Source: Paraburkholderia sp. DHOC27 (GTDB lineage: Bacteria > Pseudomonadota > Gammaproteobacteria > Burkholderiales > Burkholderiaceae). Taken from it: a DNA stretch of 64,000 bases. Below the pieces are notes generated by a model. The model had not been told where the DNA came from. It ran no database searches and was given only the letters and a program-made list of their open reading frames with translations. Location: NCBI RefSeq assembly GCF_003429005.1, contig NZ_QVQV01000009.1, positions 124,001-188,000 on the forward strand, in the 5' to 3' direction. Positions 33,672-42,260 of this stretch are shown piece after piece (position 1 is the first letter of the stretch; every line of letters begins with the position of its first letter). A program made the translations under genes and the position numbers.

Positions 33672-34973
33672 TTAACGCTTGTCGACCGGCTTGGCTTCAC
33701 GCGGCGTGTTGCCAACAAATAGCTGACGCGGACGGCCAATCTTCTGTTCCGGATCCGCAATCATTTCGTTCCACTGCGCAATCCAGCCCACCGTGCGGGC
33801 CATCGCGAAGATGCACGTGAACATGGCCGTCGGGATGCCCAGCGCGCGCTGCACGATGCCCGAGTAGAAGTCGACGTTCGGGTACAGCTTGCGCGACACG
33901 AAGTACTCGTCTTCCAGCGCGATCTTTTCCAGTGCCATGGCCAGCTTGAACAGCGGGTCGTCGTGCAGGCCCAGTTCTTCCAGCACTTCGTGGCAGGTTT
34001 CGCGCATCAGCTTGGCGCGCGGATCGTAGTTCTTGTAGACGCGGTGACCGAAGCCCATCAGCTTCACGCCCGAGTTCTTGTCCTTCACCTGCTTGATGAA
34101 CTCGGGGATGTTGTCCACCGAGCCGATCTCTTCCAGCATGTTCAGCGCCGCTTCGTTCGCGCCGCCGTGCGCCGGGCCCCACAGGCAGGCGATACCCGCT
34201 GCGATACACGCAAACGGATTGGCGCCCGACGAACCCGCCAGACGCACTGTCGACGTGGACGCGTTCTGTTCGTGGTCAGCGTGCAGGATCAGGATACGGT
34301 CGAGCGCGCGCACCAGCACGTCGTTGACCTTGTACTCTTCCGCCGGATTCGCAAACATCATGCGCATGAAGTTCGCGCTATACGACAGGTCGTTCTTCGG
34401 ATACACGAACGGCTGACCCACCGTGTATTTGTACGCCATGGCTACCAGCGTGGGCAGCTTCGCAATCATGCGCGCTGCGGACACTTCACGGTGCTGCGGG
34501 TTATTGATGTCGAGCGAGTCGTGATAGAACGCCGACAATGCGCCCACTGCGGCAACCAGAATCGCCATCGGGTGTGCGTCGCGACGGAAACCGCGGAAGA
34601 AGAAGTGCATCTGCTCATGCACCATCGTGTGCTGCGTGACGGTGTTGACGAACTCTTCCTTCTGCTTTGCGTTGGGCAATTCGCCCTTCAACAGCAGATA
34701 GCAGGTTTCGAGGAAGTCGGCATTTTGCGCGAGATTTTCGATCGGATAGCCGCGATACAGCAGTTCGCCCTTGTCGCCGTCGATATACGTAATGGCCGAG
34801 TTACATGCCGCCGTCGACATAAAGCCCGGGTCGTACGTGAACTTGCCGGTCTGGCCATACAGCTTGCGAATATCAATGACGTCCGGGCCCATCGTGCCCT
34901 TGTAGACCGGCAGATCAATTGTCTGATCGCTATCGGAGAACTTCAGTGTGGCGTGTGTCGTAGAGTCGTTCAT
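33672..34973 (-). CDS. gltA: citrate synthase
   Basis: 433-aa type II citrate synthase condensing acetyl-CoA with oxaloacetate. The catalytic triad is present: His269 in LWGPAHGGANEA, His310 in MGFGHRVYKNYDPR and Asp368 in YPNVDFYSG. The N-terminal domain (1-60) with DIRKLYGQTGKFTYDPGFMSTAAC is that of the hexameric, NADH-regulated Gram-negative enzyme. In many Burkholderia relatives the main gltA is next to sdhCDAB; no succinate dehydrogenase gene is in this window, so this may be a second citrate synthase. Ends with two hairpins downstream. Start ATG 34973 is unambiguous. Confidence 0.97.
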   Translation of the reverse strand: MNDSTTHATLKFSDSDQTIDLPVYKGTMGPDVIDIRKLYGQTGKFTYDPGFMSTAACNSAITYIDGDKGELLYRGYPIENLAQNADFLETCYLLLKGELPNAKQKEEFVNTVTQHTMVHEQMHFFFRGFRRDAHPMAILVAAVGALSAFYHDSLDINNPQHREVSAARMIAKLPTLVAMAYKYTVGQPFVYPKNDLSYSANFMRMMFANPAEEYKVNDVLVRALDRILILHADHEQNASTSTVRLAGSSGANPFACIAAGIACLWGPAHGGANEAALNMLEEIGSVDNIPEFIKQVKDKNSGVKLMGFGHRVYKNYDPRAKLMRETCHEVLEELGLHDDPLFKLAMALEKIALEDEYFVSRKLYPNVDFYSGIVQRALGIPTAMFTCIFAMARTVGWIAQWNEMIADPEQKIGRPRQLFVGNTPREAKPVDKR

Positions 34974-35350
34974 TTACGCTTTCCTTTAATCGCATTGCAC
35001 GCGTACCGGACTACGAGTGCGTGAGAGACAGAATCGGACAACAGCCTGGCCGCGCCGCAGCGCGCGTTGCCCGTCAAGCATGCCACTAACTTGTGATTGG
35101 CTCTGTCATTGGCTCGTCTGACTCCGGTGATGGCGCCCATTTTACGGCGCGCATCACGATTGATTGCGCCGATTGAACGCAACAATTCATCTCGACCTTT
35201 GCAATATTCACCGGCAGTCGAGTTTTAAATCAGGAGAAAGACTCAGATACGGCGCGAAATGACAGCTAGCCAAATGAAAGACAAAGCCATTATCGCAACA
35301 ATCTGTTGCAACAGGTGTGCAGCGCAACATGTCCGACTCTGCGATACTGA

Positions 35351-35421
35351 ATGCGTGTTATTGCTGCCCTGCAAATCACACGGTTGTTCAGGCTCGCCGT
35401 TTTGCGGCGAGCTTTTTTCTT
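35351..35421 (+). ncRNA. candidate short leader or small RNA ending at an intrinsic terminator
   Basis: A perfect 8-bp hairpin GCTCGCCG/CGGCGAGC (35392-35412, loop TTTTG) followed by TTTTTT is a classical terminator, yet it ends only about 25 bp before the ATG of a rightward gene. It may end a small RNA of roughly 60-70 nt or act as an attenuator of that gene. The start is set at the first base after a weak GATACT -10 and is a guess. Confidence 0.35.
35392..35420 (+). terminator. rho-independent terminator
   Basis: GCTCGCCG 35392-35399, loop TTTTG, CGGCGAGC 35405-35412, then a T tract with one C. Strong by all usual criteria. Confidence 0.8.
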
Positions 35422-35446
35422 TAGTCTAGAAGAACAGGAATACTCG

Positions 35447-35854
35447 ATGAACGCCTCACTCGAAACGCTGTTTCCGGACCACAACCACACCGAAGACAGC
35501 ATCGTCACTGCGCTGAACCACCAGGACATAGTAGTGGCCTTGTCGGCGGCACTGAAGACGCAAAACGTCGCGGTGCTGCACATGCTGTATCCGCGTACCG
35601 ACGCGCGCACGCACCGCAGCCTCGACGCTCTCGTCGACAAGTTGCATGGTCACGGGCTGCATCAGGTGGCGACCCTCGTCGCCAACGAAGCGCACTACCT
35701 GCTGTTCAAGGAACCGCAGAAGGCGTGGAAGGCGCTGCACGAAATCCGCAACGACTCGCTCGCCATTGGCGTGCATCTCTACTATCACGGCCTCGTTGGC
35801 GAAGCGGCGGAACATGCGCTCGACGCCGACGCGCATCGCAAGAGCCGCGCGTAA
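35447..35854 (+). CDS. conserved-looking hypothetical protein
   Basis: 135-aa soluble protein without recognised domain. It is mostly helical in appearance, with many His and Leu residues, for example around residues 65-85 (DKLHGHGLHQVATLVANEAHYLL) and 105-122. No signal peptide or membrane helix. Start ATG 35447 is favoured by CAGGAA upstream and by the MNASLETL beginning; an extended start at 35351 would translate a terminator hairpin. The unusual feature is that intrinsic terminator in its leader, which suggests expression by read-through or attenuation. Function unknown. Confidence 0.65.
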   Translation: MNASLETLFPDHNHTEDSIVTALNHQDIVVALSAALKTQNVAVLHMLYPRTDARTHRSLDALVDKLHGHGLHQVATLVANEAHYLLFKEPQKAWKALHEIRNDSLAIGVHLYYHGLVGEAAEHALDADAHRKSRA

Positions 35855-35970
35855 GCACCGACGGCGATCACGCGGAGAAGGCAACGCACGCGGCGCGCCT
35901 TATGTGTGATTGGGCGCCGCCGGATACGGCCGCGAACGGCCGCATACGGCCGGTATGCAGTTAGCCGCAC

Positions 35971-36834
35971 TCAGGCGCCCGCGAGCGTGCCGCGAATGAA
36001 GCCGTCGATGTAGCGATTGAACGCTGCGGGATGCGCCAGATTCATCCCGTGCGAGGCGCCCTGCACCGTCGTGCGCCGCGCATCGGGCAACCATGATGCG
36101 AGCGCGGTCACGGTGCGCCGGAACATGTCCGGACTTTTCTCGCCGTCGATCAACAGCACCGGCGCGCGTACCTCTGTGGCCAGTTCCTCCGTATAGGCCG
36201 GCAGCGGATCGCGGAACTGACGCGCGAGCGTGTGCGCGTTGTCGATCGCCATCGTGCGGAACGACAGCGTGCTCTTCGCCCAGAAGCCGGGACGGCTCAC
36301 GGAATCGACGAACAGTTGCAGCCCTTCGTCCACCTTGCCCGTCTCGATCAATTGAGCCGCGCGTGCGCGCAGCGCGTTGACGGTCTCCGGCAAACGCGCG
36401 GTCGAACGTCCGGCAATCTCCAACGGGCCGCCTGGATCGGCCAGCGTCAGCGTGCGCAGATGCTGCGGAAAACGCCGTGCGAAATGAAACGCGACGCAGC
36501 CGCCACGCGAATGACCCACCACGTGCGCCGGGCCCGCACCGAAGCGCTCGACAAACTTCCCCAACTCGTCCGCGTGCGCGCTCCAGCTAAATGGCGCATG
36601 CGCAAGCGCGTCGCTTGATGTATCGGTTTGCGGCCAGTAATGCGTGAGACTCACGGCGACGCAGCGGTACTGGCGCGCGAGACCGGCGAGCTGCGGTTGC
36701 CAGTAACGGTAATCGCACAGCGAGCCGTGCACGAACAGCAGCAGTTCGCCCTCGCCCGCCTCGACATAAGGCATGCGCAGGCCGCTGGATAGTTCGATGT
36801 ACAGAGGAGATGGAACGGAGTCGGCGGGAGTCAC
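35971..36834 (-). CDS. alpha/beta hydrolase
   Basis: 287-aa serine hydrolase. FVHGS (34-38) provides the oxyanion-hole turn, nucleophile Ser109 sits in VVGHSRGGCVAF, the acid is likely in PVLLIDGEKSPD, and the base is His in VQGASHGMNLAHP near the C-terminus. The fold is that of small esterases, lactonases or dienelactone-like hydrolases; substrate cannot be named. The first Met is 4 codons from a possible second start. It is followed at its upstream side by the MreB-like gene on the same strand, 135 bp away. Confidence 0.9.
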   Translation of the reverse strand: MTPADSVPSPLYIELSSGLRMPYVEAGEGELLLFVHGSLCDYRYWQPQLAGLARQYRCVAVSLTHYWPQTDTSSDALAHAPFSWSAHADELGKFVERFGAGPAHVVGHSRGGCVAFHFARRFPQHLRTLTLADPGGPLEIAGRSTARLPETVNALRARAAQLIETGKVDEGLQLFVDSVSRPGFWAKSTLSFRTMAIDNAHTLARQFRDPLPAYTEELATEVRAPVLLIDGEKSPDMFRRTVTALASWLPDARRTTVQGASHGMNLAHPAAFNRYIDGFIRGTLAGA

Positions 36835-36969
36835 GGGGAAAGACCGGGGAGCAGGCGGCTACGGAAGCCAACGGGAAGCCAATGAGCGGCCATTGTCACA
36901 CAGCCGCGGCAAACACGCGGCCAGCCTCGACACGCGCTTCGTCGCCTCTACGAATGCCTGCGTCAACGC

Positions 36970-38022
36970 CTACTCGTACATCCACTCGTCCAGCAGACCC
37001 GCACCGGCAGCCGTCCCCGCACCGCGCACGGCGCAGGTGAGTGGCTCGTCGGCCACGCGCACGTCGAGCCCGATCTCGCTCGTGAGACGCCGCCCCAGGT
37101 TACCCAGTAGCGCCCCGCCGCCCGTCAGCACGATGCCGCTATCGGCGATATCCGTCACCAGTTCGGCGGGTGCGTTTTCCAGTGCCGCCTTCACGGCGCC
37201 GATCACGTGACGCAGCGGCGCCTCGATGGCCTCCGCGATATCGTGATTGCTCAACTGCACGGTGCGCGGCAGCCCGTCTTCGACGCTGCGCCCGGTTGCA
37301 TTGAGACGCTCGATCGGCACGTCGAGCATGGCCGTACCGATGGTCTTTTTCACGTGCTCCGCGGTTTGATCGCCGATCAACACGCCGTACAGATTGCGCA
37401 CGTAGTTGACGATCGCTGCGTCGAACTGGTCGCCGCCCACGCGAATCGAGCCGCTATAAACCATGCCGCCCAGCGCGATCACGCCCACTTCCGTGGTGCC
37501 GCCGCCAATGTCGACCACCATCGATCCGGTCGCCGAACTCACCGGCAGCCCCGCGCCCACCGCCGAGGCCAGCGACTCGCCGATCAGGCTCACCTTCCAG
37601 GCACCCGCTGCCACCGCCGCTTCCTTGATGGCGCGCCGCTCGACCTGAGTGGCGCCCGCCGGCACGCAGATGGTGAACGCCGCGCGCCGGCCGAAGAACG
37701 GCCGGGGCCGCGCCATATCGACGAACTGACGGATCATGTGTTCCGCGGCCGGAAAATTGGCGATCACGCCATGCCGCATGGGCCGCACGGTTTCCAGGTT
37801 GCCGGGCGAGCGGCCGAGCATCTGCTTGGCCTCGCTGCCCACCGCCGCGACCCGCTTGGGCCCCGCCGTATCGTGCTTCTGGAAACATACGACGGACGGC
37901 TGATCCAGCAGGATGCCGCCGTCCTCGGTATAGATAAGGGTATTGGCCGTGCCAAGGTCGACCGCCACGGTGTGACGGGAGAAACCCCTGAAGAAAGGGT
38001 AATACGGCTTCGGTCTGGCCAT
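36970..38022 (-). CDS. mreB: MreB-like actin homologue
   Basis: 350-aa bacterial actin of the MreB/Mbl family. Phosphate-1 motif VAVDLGTANTLIYTEDGG (about 19-36), phosphate-2 region MVVDIGGGTTEVGVIALGG (about 168-186) and the adenosine motif GIVLTGGGALL (about 297-307) are intact, so ATP binding is expected. An extended N-terminus (MARPKPYYPFFRGF) replaces the usual short amphipathic start. It is not followed by mreC, mreD or penicillin-binding protein genes, the normal arrangement, so it is most likely a second paralogue. Its role may be cell-shape modulation or another filament function. Confidence 0.92.
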   Translation of the reverse strand: MARPKPYYPFFRGFSRHTVAVDLGTANTLIYTEDGGILLDQPSVVCFQKHDTAGPKRVAAVGSEAKQMLGRSPGNLETVRPMRHGVIANFPAAEHMIRQFVDMARPRPFFGRRAAFTICVPAGATQVERRAIKEAAVAAGAWKVSLIGESLASAVGAGLPVSSATGSMVVDIGGGTTEVGVIALGGMVYSGSIRVGGDQFDAAIVNYVRNLYGVLIGDQTAEHVKKTIGTAMLDVPIERLNATGRSVEDGLPRTVQLSNHDIAEAIEAPLRHVIGAVKAALENAPAELVTDIADSGIVLTGGGALLGNLGRRLTSEIGLDVRVADEPLTCAVRGAGTAAGAGLLDEWMYE

Positions 38023-38221
38023 AGGTAGGCTCTGCGTGTGTCGTTATAGCCCCTCGCGGGGCGTTGCGATTGATTCCCCCGGCCTCACTGCGCCGTGCTG
38101 ACGTCCCCCAGGACGCGGCTGGCGATCGTGCGGCGCGCGTGATTTTCACGCTTATGAACCATTAACGGCAAGCCGTTCAAATTACTTTAGATCGCTCGTT
38201 CGAATATCTTCATATTTCTGA

Positions 38222-38914
38222 TTATTTCGATGACCCCGAGGCCGCCGCCACACTCGCAGCCGGCCCGGTGAAACCGCGCACCAATGCATCGCGGCCCAGC
38301 ACGAGGCCGTCGGCCGAAATCGTATGACCGATCTCGGGCAGCGCGAACGCGGCCACGGCAAATCCCGCGTCGCTCAGCGCGTTGGCCGCGCGCTCGAGTT
38401 CGAGCACGGGAATCACCAGATCTTCGACACCATGTACCAGCGTGACCGGCGTGCGCGTGCGTGCGGCCACGGTGGATGCCAGGCGCCCCGAGTAGGCCAC
38501 CACGGCGGCGAGCCCCTCCTCGCGCGTCGCCACGTGATGCAGCGCCATGATCGAGCCTTGCGAGAAGCCCACCAGCGCGAGGCTCGAGAAAGTCAGTTGC
38601 CAGTGCTCCAGTTCGTTTTCCAGCATGCGGCGTAGCGCCGGATAGGCGTCCACCACGCGCGCCGCCCGGTTGGTCTCGTTGACTTCGCGCAGACTGAACC
38701 ACTGACGGCCGGCACCGCCGCCGTCGAAGGGCTGGCTGCCGTCGAACGAAACGAACGCCACATCCGGCAACGCCTCGCGCCAGCTATCCGCGAGCGGTAA
38801 CAGGTCGCGTGCATTGCTGCCCACGCCGTGCAGCAGCACCACCAGTGCGCGCGCTGGCGTAGACGAATCAGCCGGCGCGAGGCGCCAGCCGTGTTTGAAT
38901 TTTTGCCATGCCAT
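38222..38914 (-). CDS. carboxylesterase/phospholipase family serine hydrolase
   Basis: 230-aa hydrolase of the dienelactone/carboxylesterase (YpfH-like) type. Nucleophile Ser118 in LVGFSQGSIM, acid Asp165 in HGVEDLVIPV and base His197 in PEIGHTIS make a full triad. LLHGVGSNARDLLPLA (28-43) is the family's oxyanion-hole region. Start ATG 38914 has GGGAG 8 bp upstream; the much longer open frame before it is unrelated filler. The upstream spacer has a 13-bp tandem repeat. Cytosolic, no signal peptide. Natural substrate unknown. Confidence 0.93.
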   Translation of the reverse strand: MAWQKFKHGWRLAPADSSTPARALVVLLHGVGSNARDLLPLADSWREALPDVAFVSFDGSQPFDGGGAGRQWFSLREVNETNRAARVVDAYPALRRMLENELEHWQLTFSSLALVGFSQGSIMALHHVATREEGLAAVVAYSGRLASTVAARTRTPVTLVHGVEDLVIPVLELERAANALSDAGFAVAAFALPEIGHTISADGLVLGRDALVRGFTGPAASVAAASGSSK

Positions 38915-39363
38915 GCTGATCTCCCTTTGCGGTTCGCCTGCGTCGTCTGCCTGCGCGGTTGGCCTGCGCGGTTGGCCTGTCTGGTCCAGCCTGCCCGTCT
39001 GAATACGCGGTTCGAACAGGTCATGCGCGGGTCGTTGTTTGTCGGATTCCTGCGTGGCTCGCGCGCTTCGCCTGAATCGTTTCGTGCGGGCAGACGCGTG
39101 CACAGCCGCGAGCATACGCTGACCGTCATTTTTTTGCCGCAATTCGTGGGAAGCCCGCGTGGGAAGCCGGTGAGAGCAGCCCGTGGGCGGGCCGCCGCGG
39201 TTGTGCACGGCGGGCAACGCAACCCGGAGAATCCGGTATCCTGAAGCCGGTTTGCTTCTGGCGGGCTCTGTCCAAGCCGTGTCACGCCACGTCGCGCCAC
39301 GTCGCGCCACGTCAAATCAAGCAACGCGACTTCATCGCCTGTCACCCTGCACCGGAGAAACGC
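38915..39363. other. 449-bp divergent spacer with tandem repeats
   Basis: Holds a 13-bp repeat near 38950-38978 (GGTTGGCCTGCGC followed by a near-copy) and a 10-bp repeat at 39281-39310 just before the exporter gene. No protein-coding frame with family resemblance. Probably carries the two divergent promoters. Confidence 0.5.
39281..39310. repeat. 10-bp tandem repeat, three units
   Basis: GTCACGCCAC, GTCGCGCCAC and GTCGCGCCAC occupy 39281-39290, 39291-39300 and 39301-39310, with a decayed fourth unit GTCAAATCAA. It ends about 53 bp before the TTG start of the exporter gene. Confidence 0.8.
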
Positions 39364-40971
39364 TTGAGCCAGCCTGACTCTGCGGCCGCTTCACCTACGC
39401 CCCCCACGCCACCTTCGCCGCCGTCGCCACCCGCCGCTCCGCCGCCGTTGCAAGGTGGCCAGCTCGTGCTCGCGACCATCGCCGTGGCGCTCGCCACCTT
39501 CATGAACGTGCTGGACACGTCCATTGCCAACGTCGCGATTCCCACCATCTCCGGCAACCTCGGCGTCTCGGTGGACGAAGGCACCTGGGTCATCACCGTG
39601 TTCGCCGCTGCGAACGCCGTGTCGATTCCGCTGACCGGCTGGCTCACGCAGCGCATCGGTCAGATCAAGCTGTTCGTTGGCGCGATCCTGATGTTCGTGC
39701 TGTCGTCGTGGCTGTGCGGTATCGCCCCCACGCTGCCCGTCCTGCTGGTTGCGCGGATTCTGCAAGGGGCCGTCGCCGGTCCGCTGATTCCGCTCTCGCA
39801 GGCCATCCTGCTGGGTTCGTATCCCAAGGAGAAGTCGTCCACGGCGCTCGCACTATGGGCCATGACCGCCACGGTCGGCCCGATTGCCGGCCCCGCGCTC
39901 GGCGGCTGGATCACGGATAGCTACAGCTGGTCGTGGATCTTCTATATCAACATCCCGGTGGGCATTTTCGCGGCGGGCGTCACGTGGATGATCTACCGCA
40001 CCCGCGAGTCGGCCACCCGCAAGCCGCCCATCGACGTGGTCGGTCTTGGCCTGTTGATTACCTGGGTGGCGTCGCTGCAGATCATGCTCGACAAGGGCAA
40101 GGATCTGGACTGGTTCTCCTCGCCGGTCATCGTCATACTCGGCATCACCGCCGTGATCAGCTTCGCCTTCTTCCTCGTATGGGAGTTGACGGAACCGAAC
40201 CCGATCGTGGATCTGCGCCTCTTCACGCAGCGCAATTTCCTGGGCGGGACGATTGCGATTTCCGTGGCGTACGGGGTGTTCTTCGGCAATCTGGTGCTGC
40301 TGCCGCAATGGATGCAGGAGTATCTGAATTACCGCTCCGTGGATGCGGGTCTCGTCACCGCGCCGCTCGGCGTGTTCGCCGTGATTCTTGCGCCCGTGAT
40401 GGGCCGCGTGTTGCCGCGCTCGGATGCACGCGTCATCGCGACGCTCGCGTTCATCGGCTTTGCGATCGTGTTCTATATGCGCTCGAAGTACGTGATCGAG
40501 ATCGACACCTGGCATCTGGTGCTGCCCACGCTGCTGCAAGGCATTCCGATGGCCCTCTTTTTCGTGCCGCTCACCGCGATCATCCTCGCCGGACAACCGC
40601 CGCAGAAGATTCCAGCGGCGGCGGGCCTGTCGAATTTCGCCCGCGTGTTTTGCGGCGCGGTGGGCACTTCCATTGCGGGCAACGAGTGGAACAACCGCAC
40701 CGTCCTGCATCACGCGCGCTTGACGGAGCGCGCCAGCATCAATAATCCGCTCTTTAACCAGCAGATGGATTCGACCCAGTCACTGCTCCAGTTGAACACG
40801 CAATCGGCGCATGCGATGTTCGATTTCACTGTGAACACGCAGGCCGCGATGATGGGGCTAAACGATATCTTCTTCGTGTCCGCGATCATTTTCATTCTGA
40901 TCATTCCGCTCATCTGGATCACCCGGCCCGCCAAAGGCGGTGGCGGACCGGACGCGGCGGGCGCGCACTGA
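39364..40971 (+). CDS. DHA2-family exporter (EmrB-like), TTG start
   Basis: 535-aa drug:H+ antiporter with 14 helices. The N-terminal 1-30 is a Pro/Ser-rich disordered tail (PTPPTPPSPPSPP). Helix 1 carries the DHA2 motif VALATFMNVLDTSIANVAIPTI; helices near 170-190 contain GPIAGPALGGWITDS. The initiator is TTG, supported by CGGAGA 7 bases upstream and by the lack of any in-frame ATG before helix 1. No adaptor or outer-membrane gene is adjacent, unlike the operon at 22-26 kb, so it may borrow partners or act alone. Ends in a strong terminator. Substrate unknown. Confidence 0.92.
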   Translation: MSQPDSAAASPTPPTPPSPPSPPAAPPPLQGGQLVLATIAVALATFMNVLDTSIANVAIPTISGNLGVSVDEGTWVITVFAAANAVSIPLTGWLTQRIGQIKLFVGAILMFVLSSWLCGIAPTLPVLLVARILQGAVAGPLIPLSQAILLGSYPKEKSSTALALWAMTATVGPIAGPALGGWITDSYSWSWIFYINIPVGIFAAGVTWMIYRTRESATRKPPIDVVGLGLLITWVASLQIMLDKGKDLDWFSSPVIVILGITAVISFAFFLVWELTEPNPIVDLRLFTQRNFLGGTIAISVAYGVFFGNLVLLPQWMQEYLNYRSVDAGLVTAPLGVFAVILAPVMGRVLPRSDARVIATLAFIGFAIVFYMRSKYVIEIDTWHLVLPTLLQGIPMALFFVPLTAIILAGQPPQKIPAAAGLSNFARVFCGAVGTSIAGNEWNNRTVLHHARLTERASINNPLFNQQMDSTQSLLQLNTQSAHAMFDFTVNTQAAMMGLNDIFFVSAIIFILIIPLIWITRPAKGGGGPDAAGAH

Positions 40972-40999
40972 TCGCGCACTGGACTTCGTGCAAAAAAGC

Positions 41000-41035
41000 G
41001 GCGGCGCCATGTCGAAGATGGCGCCGCCGGTTTTT
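41000..41035. terminator. bidirectional rho-independent terminator
   Basis: GGCGGCGCCAT (41000-41010) and ATGGCGCCGCC (41018-41028) form an 11-bp stem with a 7-nt loop, followed by GGTTTTT; on the opposite strand the stem is followed by a T6 run (from CAAAAAAG at 40991-40998). It serves the exporter on the plus strand and the NmrA-like gene on the minus strand. Confidence 0.9.
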
Positions 41036-41111
41036 GTGAACCACTTTTGTTGCTGCATCACTGCTTCTTTTGCGGGTTTTTCACGCCGGCTTTGACCCGA
41101 CGCTAGCTTCC

Positions 41112-41984
41112 TTATTGCGCCCGCTTCACCAACTCCTCCATCACCACCTTATAAGACGTCTCGCCGATCACGCGCTCGTGCACGCCATCGGCTTCGAATT
41201 CGATCCAGCCGCTGTTGAAGCCGTCGATCATCTCCATGCGCGGCAGCGGCCACGCCGTGCCCTGCGACTGAAACAGCGCTTCCCACTGCTCTCTCGGCAC
41301 GATCTGCGGCTCGACGGTGCGCCCCAATGCAGCGCCCAGCGCCGCGGCAATGTCGTGCTGTGTATAACGCTGCGGCCCCTCGATCTCGATCACGCGGCGG
41401 CCCTGCCACGTTTGCGTGAGCGTGCGTGCAATGACCGCCCCAATGTCCGCCGTGGCGATCATCGGATAGGCACGCTCCAGCGGTTGCAGGAAGCTCGCCA
41501 TCTTGCCGGTCGCGCGCGCCGGGCCGACATCCCACAGCGAATTCTCCATGAACCACGCGGGCCGCAGCAGCGCGGTGGGAATCGACAACTCAGCCAGCGC
41601 CTCTTCGAGGATATGCACCTGCGTGATGAGACCGAGCCCCGAGTCGTGCTGCCCGCCAATCGACGACAGCGCCACCACCCGTTGCGGCTTCGCGGCGGCC
41701 AGCGCCCGCGTCAGCGATGCCGCTGCGGCCCGTGCACCCGGATAACCCGGCTGCGGCGCGAAGTCGGGCGGCACCATGACGAACACGCCTTCAGTACCCG
41801 CGAAGGCCGCCTGCAACGCGGCCGTATCCTGCACCTCGGCAATCGCCACCTCCGCGCCGCGTTCCAGCCAGGGCGCCGCCTTCGACTTGTCGCGCAACAC
41901 CGCGCGCACCTGATGCCCTGCATCCAGTAAGGCGCGAGCCGCCGCGCCGCCTACCTGTCCACTCACTCCACTGATCGCAAACAT
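41112..41984 (-). CDS. NmrA-like NAD(P)-binding reductase
   Basis: 290-aa atypical short-chain-dehydrogenase of the NmrA/QOR2 type. The Rossmann nucleotide motif is ISGVSGQVGGAAARALL (about 4-20), followed by a charged turn after VRAVLRDKSKA suggesting NADPH. It lacks the classical YxxxK pair, as usual for NmrA-like proteins; the conserved AWFMENSLW (about 149-157) is the family's substrate-side stretch. Members act as quinone reductases or redox sensors. Start ATG 41984 follows GGAGAGA. A cluster of palindromes lies 84-110 bp upstream. It shares a terminator with the exporter. Confidence 0.9.
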   Translation of the reverse strand: MFAISGVSGQVGGAAARALLDAGHQVRAVLRDKSKAAPWLERGAEVAIAEVQDTAALQAAFAGTEGVFVMVPPDFAPQPGYPGARAAAASLTRALAAAKPQRVVALSSIGGQHDSGLGLITQVHILEEALAELSIPTALLRPAWFMENSLWDVGPARATGKMASFLQPLERAYPMIATADIGAVIARTLTQTWQGRRVIEIEGPQRYTQHDIAAALGAALGRTVEPQIVPREQWEALFQSQGTAWPLPRMEMIDGFNSGWIEFEADGVHERVIGETSYKVVMEELVKRAQ

Positions 41985-42067
41985 GCTGTCTCTCCGTTTA
42001 AAGAGCGGCCGGGGCCGCGTTGAGAGACATTCTGGGCAACGGACCGACATTTCACGAGAGCATCAGC

Positions 42068-42094
42068 GTCATTAGATTAATGACATGACGTCAT
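42068..42094. promoter_or_regulatory. two adjacent palindromes in the NmrA/PadR spacer
   Basis: GTCATTA-GAT-TAATGAC (42068-42084) is a perfect 7-bp inverted repeat, and ATGACGTCAT (42085-42094) is a perfect 10-bp palindrome directly next to it. They share GTCAT half-sites, consistent with cooperative binding. They lie 84-110 bp upstream of the NmrA-like gene. Confidence 0.5.
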
Positions 42095-42198
42095 TGAAAC
42101 GATGGGATGGGGCTGGTAGATGGAAATCGCTTGACCCAAGTTCTGACGGACCGGGCAACCGTGGCGAGTCCACCACCATGCCGCCCCAAATTTCGTGT

Positions 42199-42230
42199 TT
42201 GACAAACTATCTTTAGATATATATCTTAAG
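42199..42230 (+). promoter_or_regulatory. PadR promoter with overlapping operator
   Basis: TTGACA (42199-42204), a 17-bp spacer and TATCTT (42222-42227) form a good sigma-70 promoter for the PadR gene. A near-perfect 20-bp palindrome with arms CTTTAGATAT (42211-42220) and ATATCTTAAG (42221-42230, one mismatch) covers spacer and -10; another ATCTTTAGA follows at 42235-42243. AT-rich palindromes in this position are typical of PadR autorepression. Confidence 0.75.
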
Positions 42231-42260
42231 ACACATCTTTAGACACAACGGAGCATTGAG

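Larger units (their letters stand above)
34974..35446. other. 473-bp spacer with leader and terminator
   Basis: Divergent region between citrate synthase and the hypothetical gene at 35447. It contains inverted GCAACA/TGTTGC around 35294-35310, a possible weak -10 (GATACT at 35343-35348), and a complete intrinsic terminator at 35392-35420. It is richer in A+T than the genes and probably holds the gltA promoter. Confidence 0.5.
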
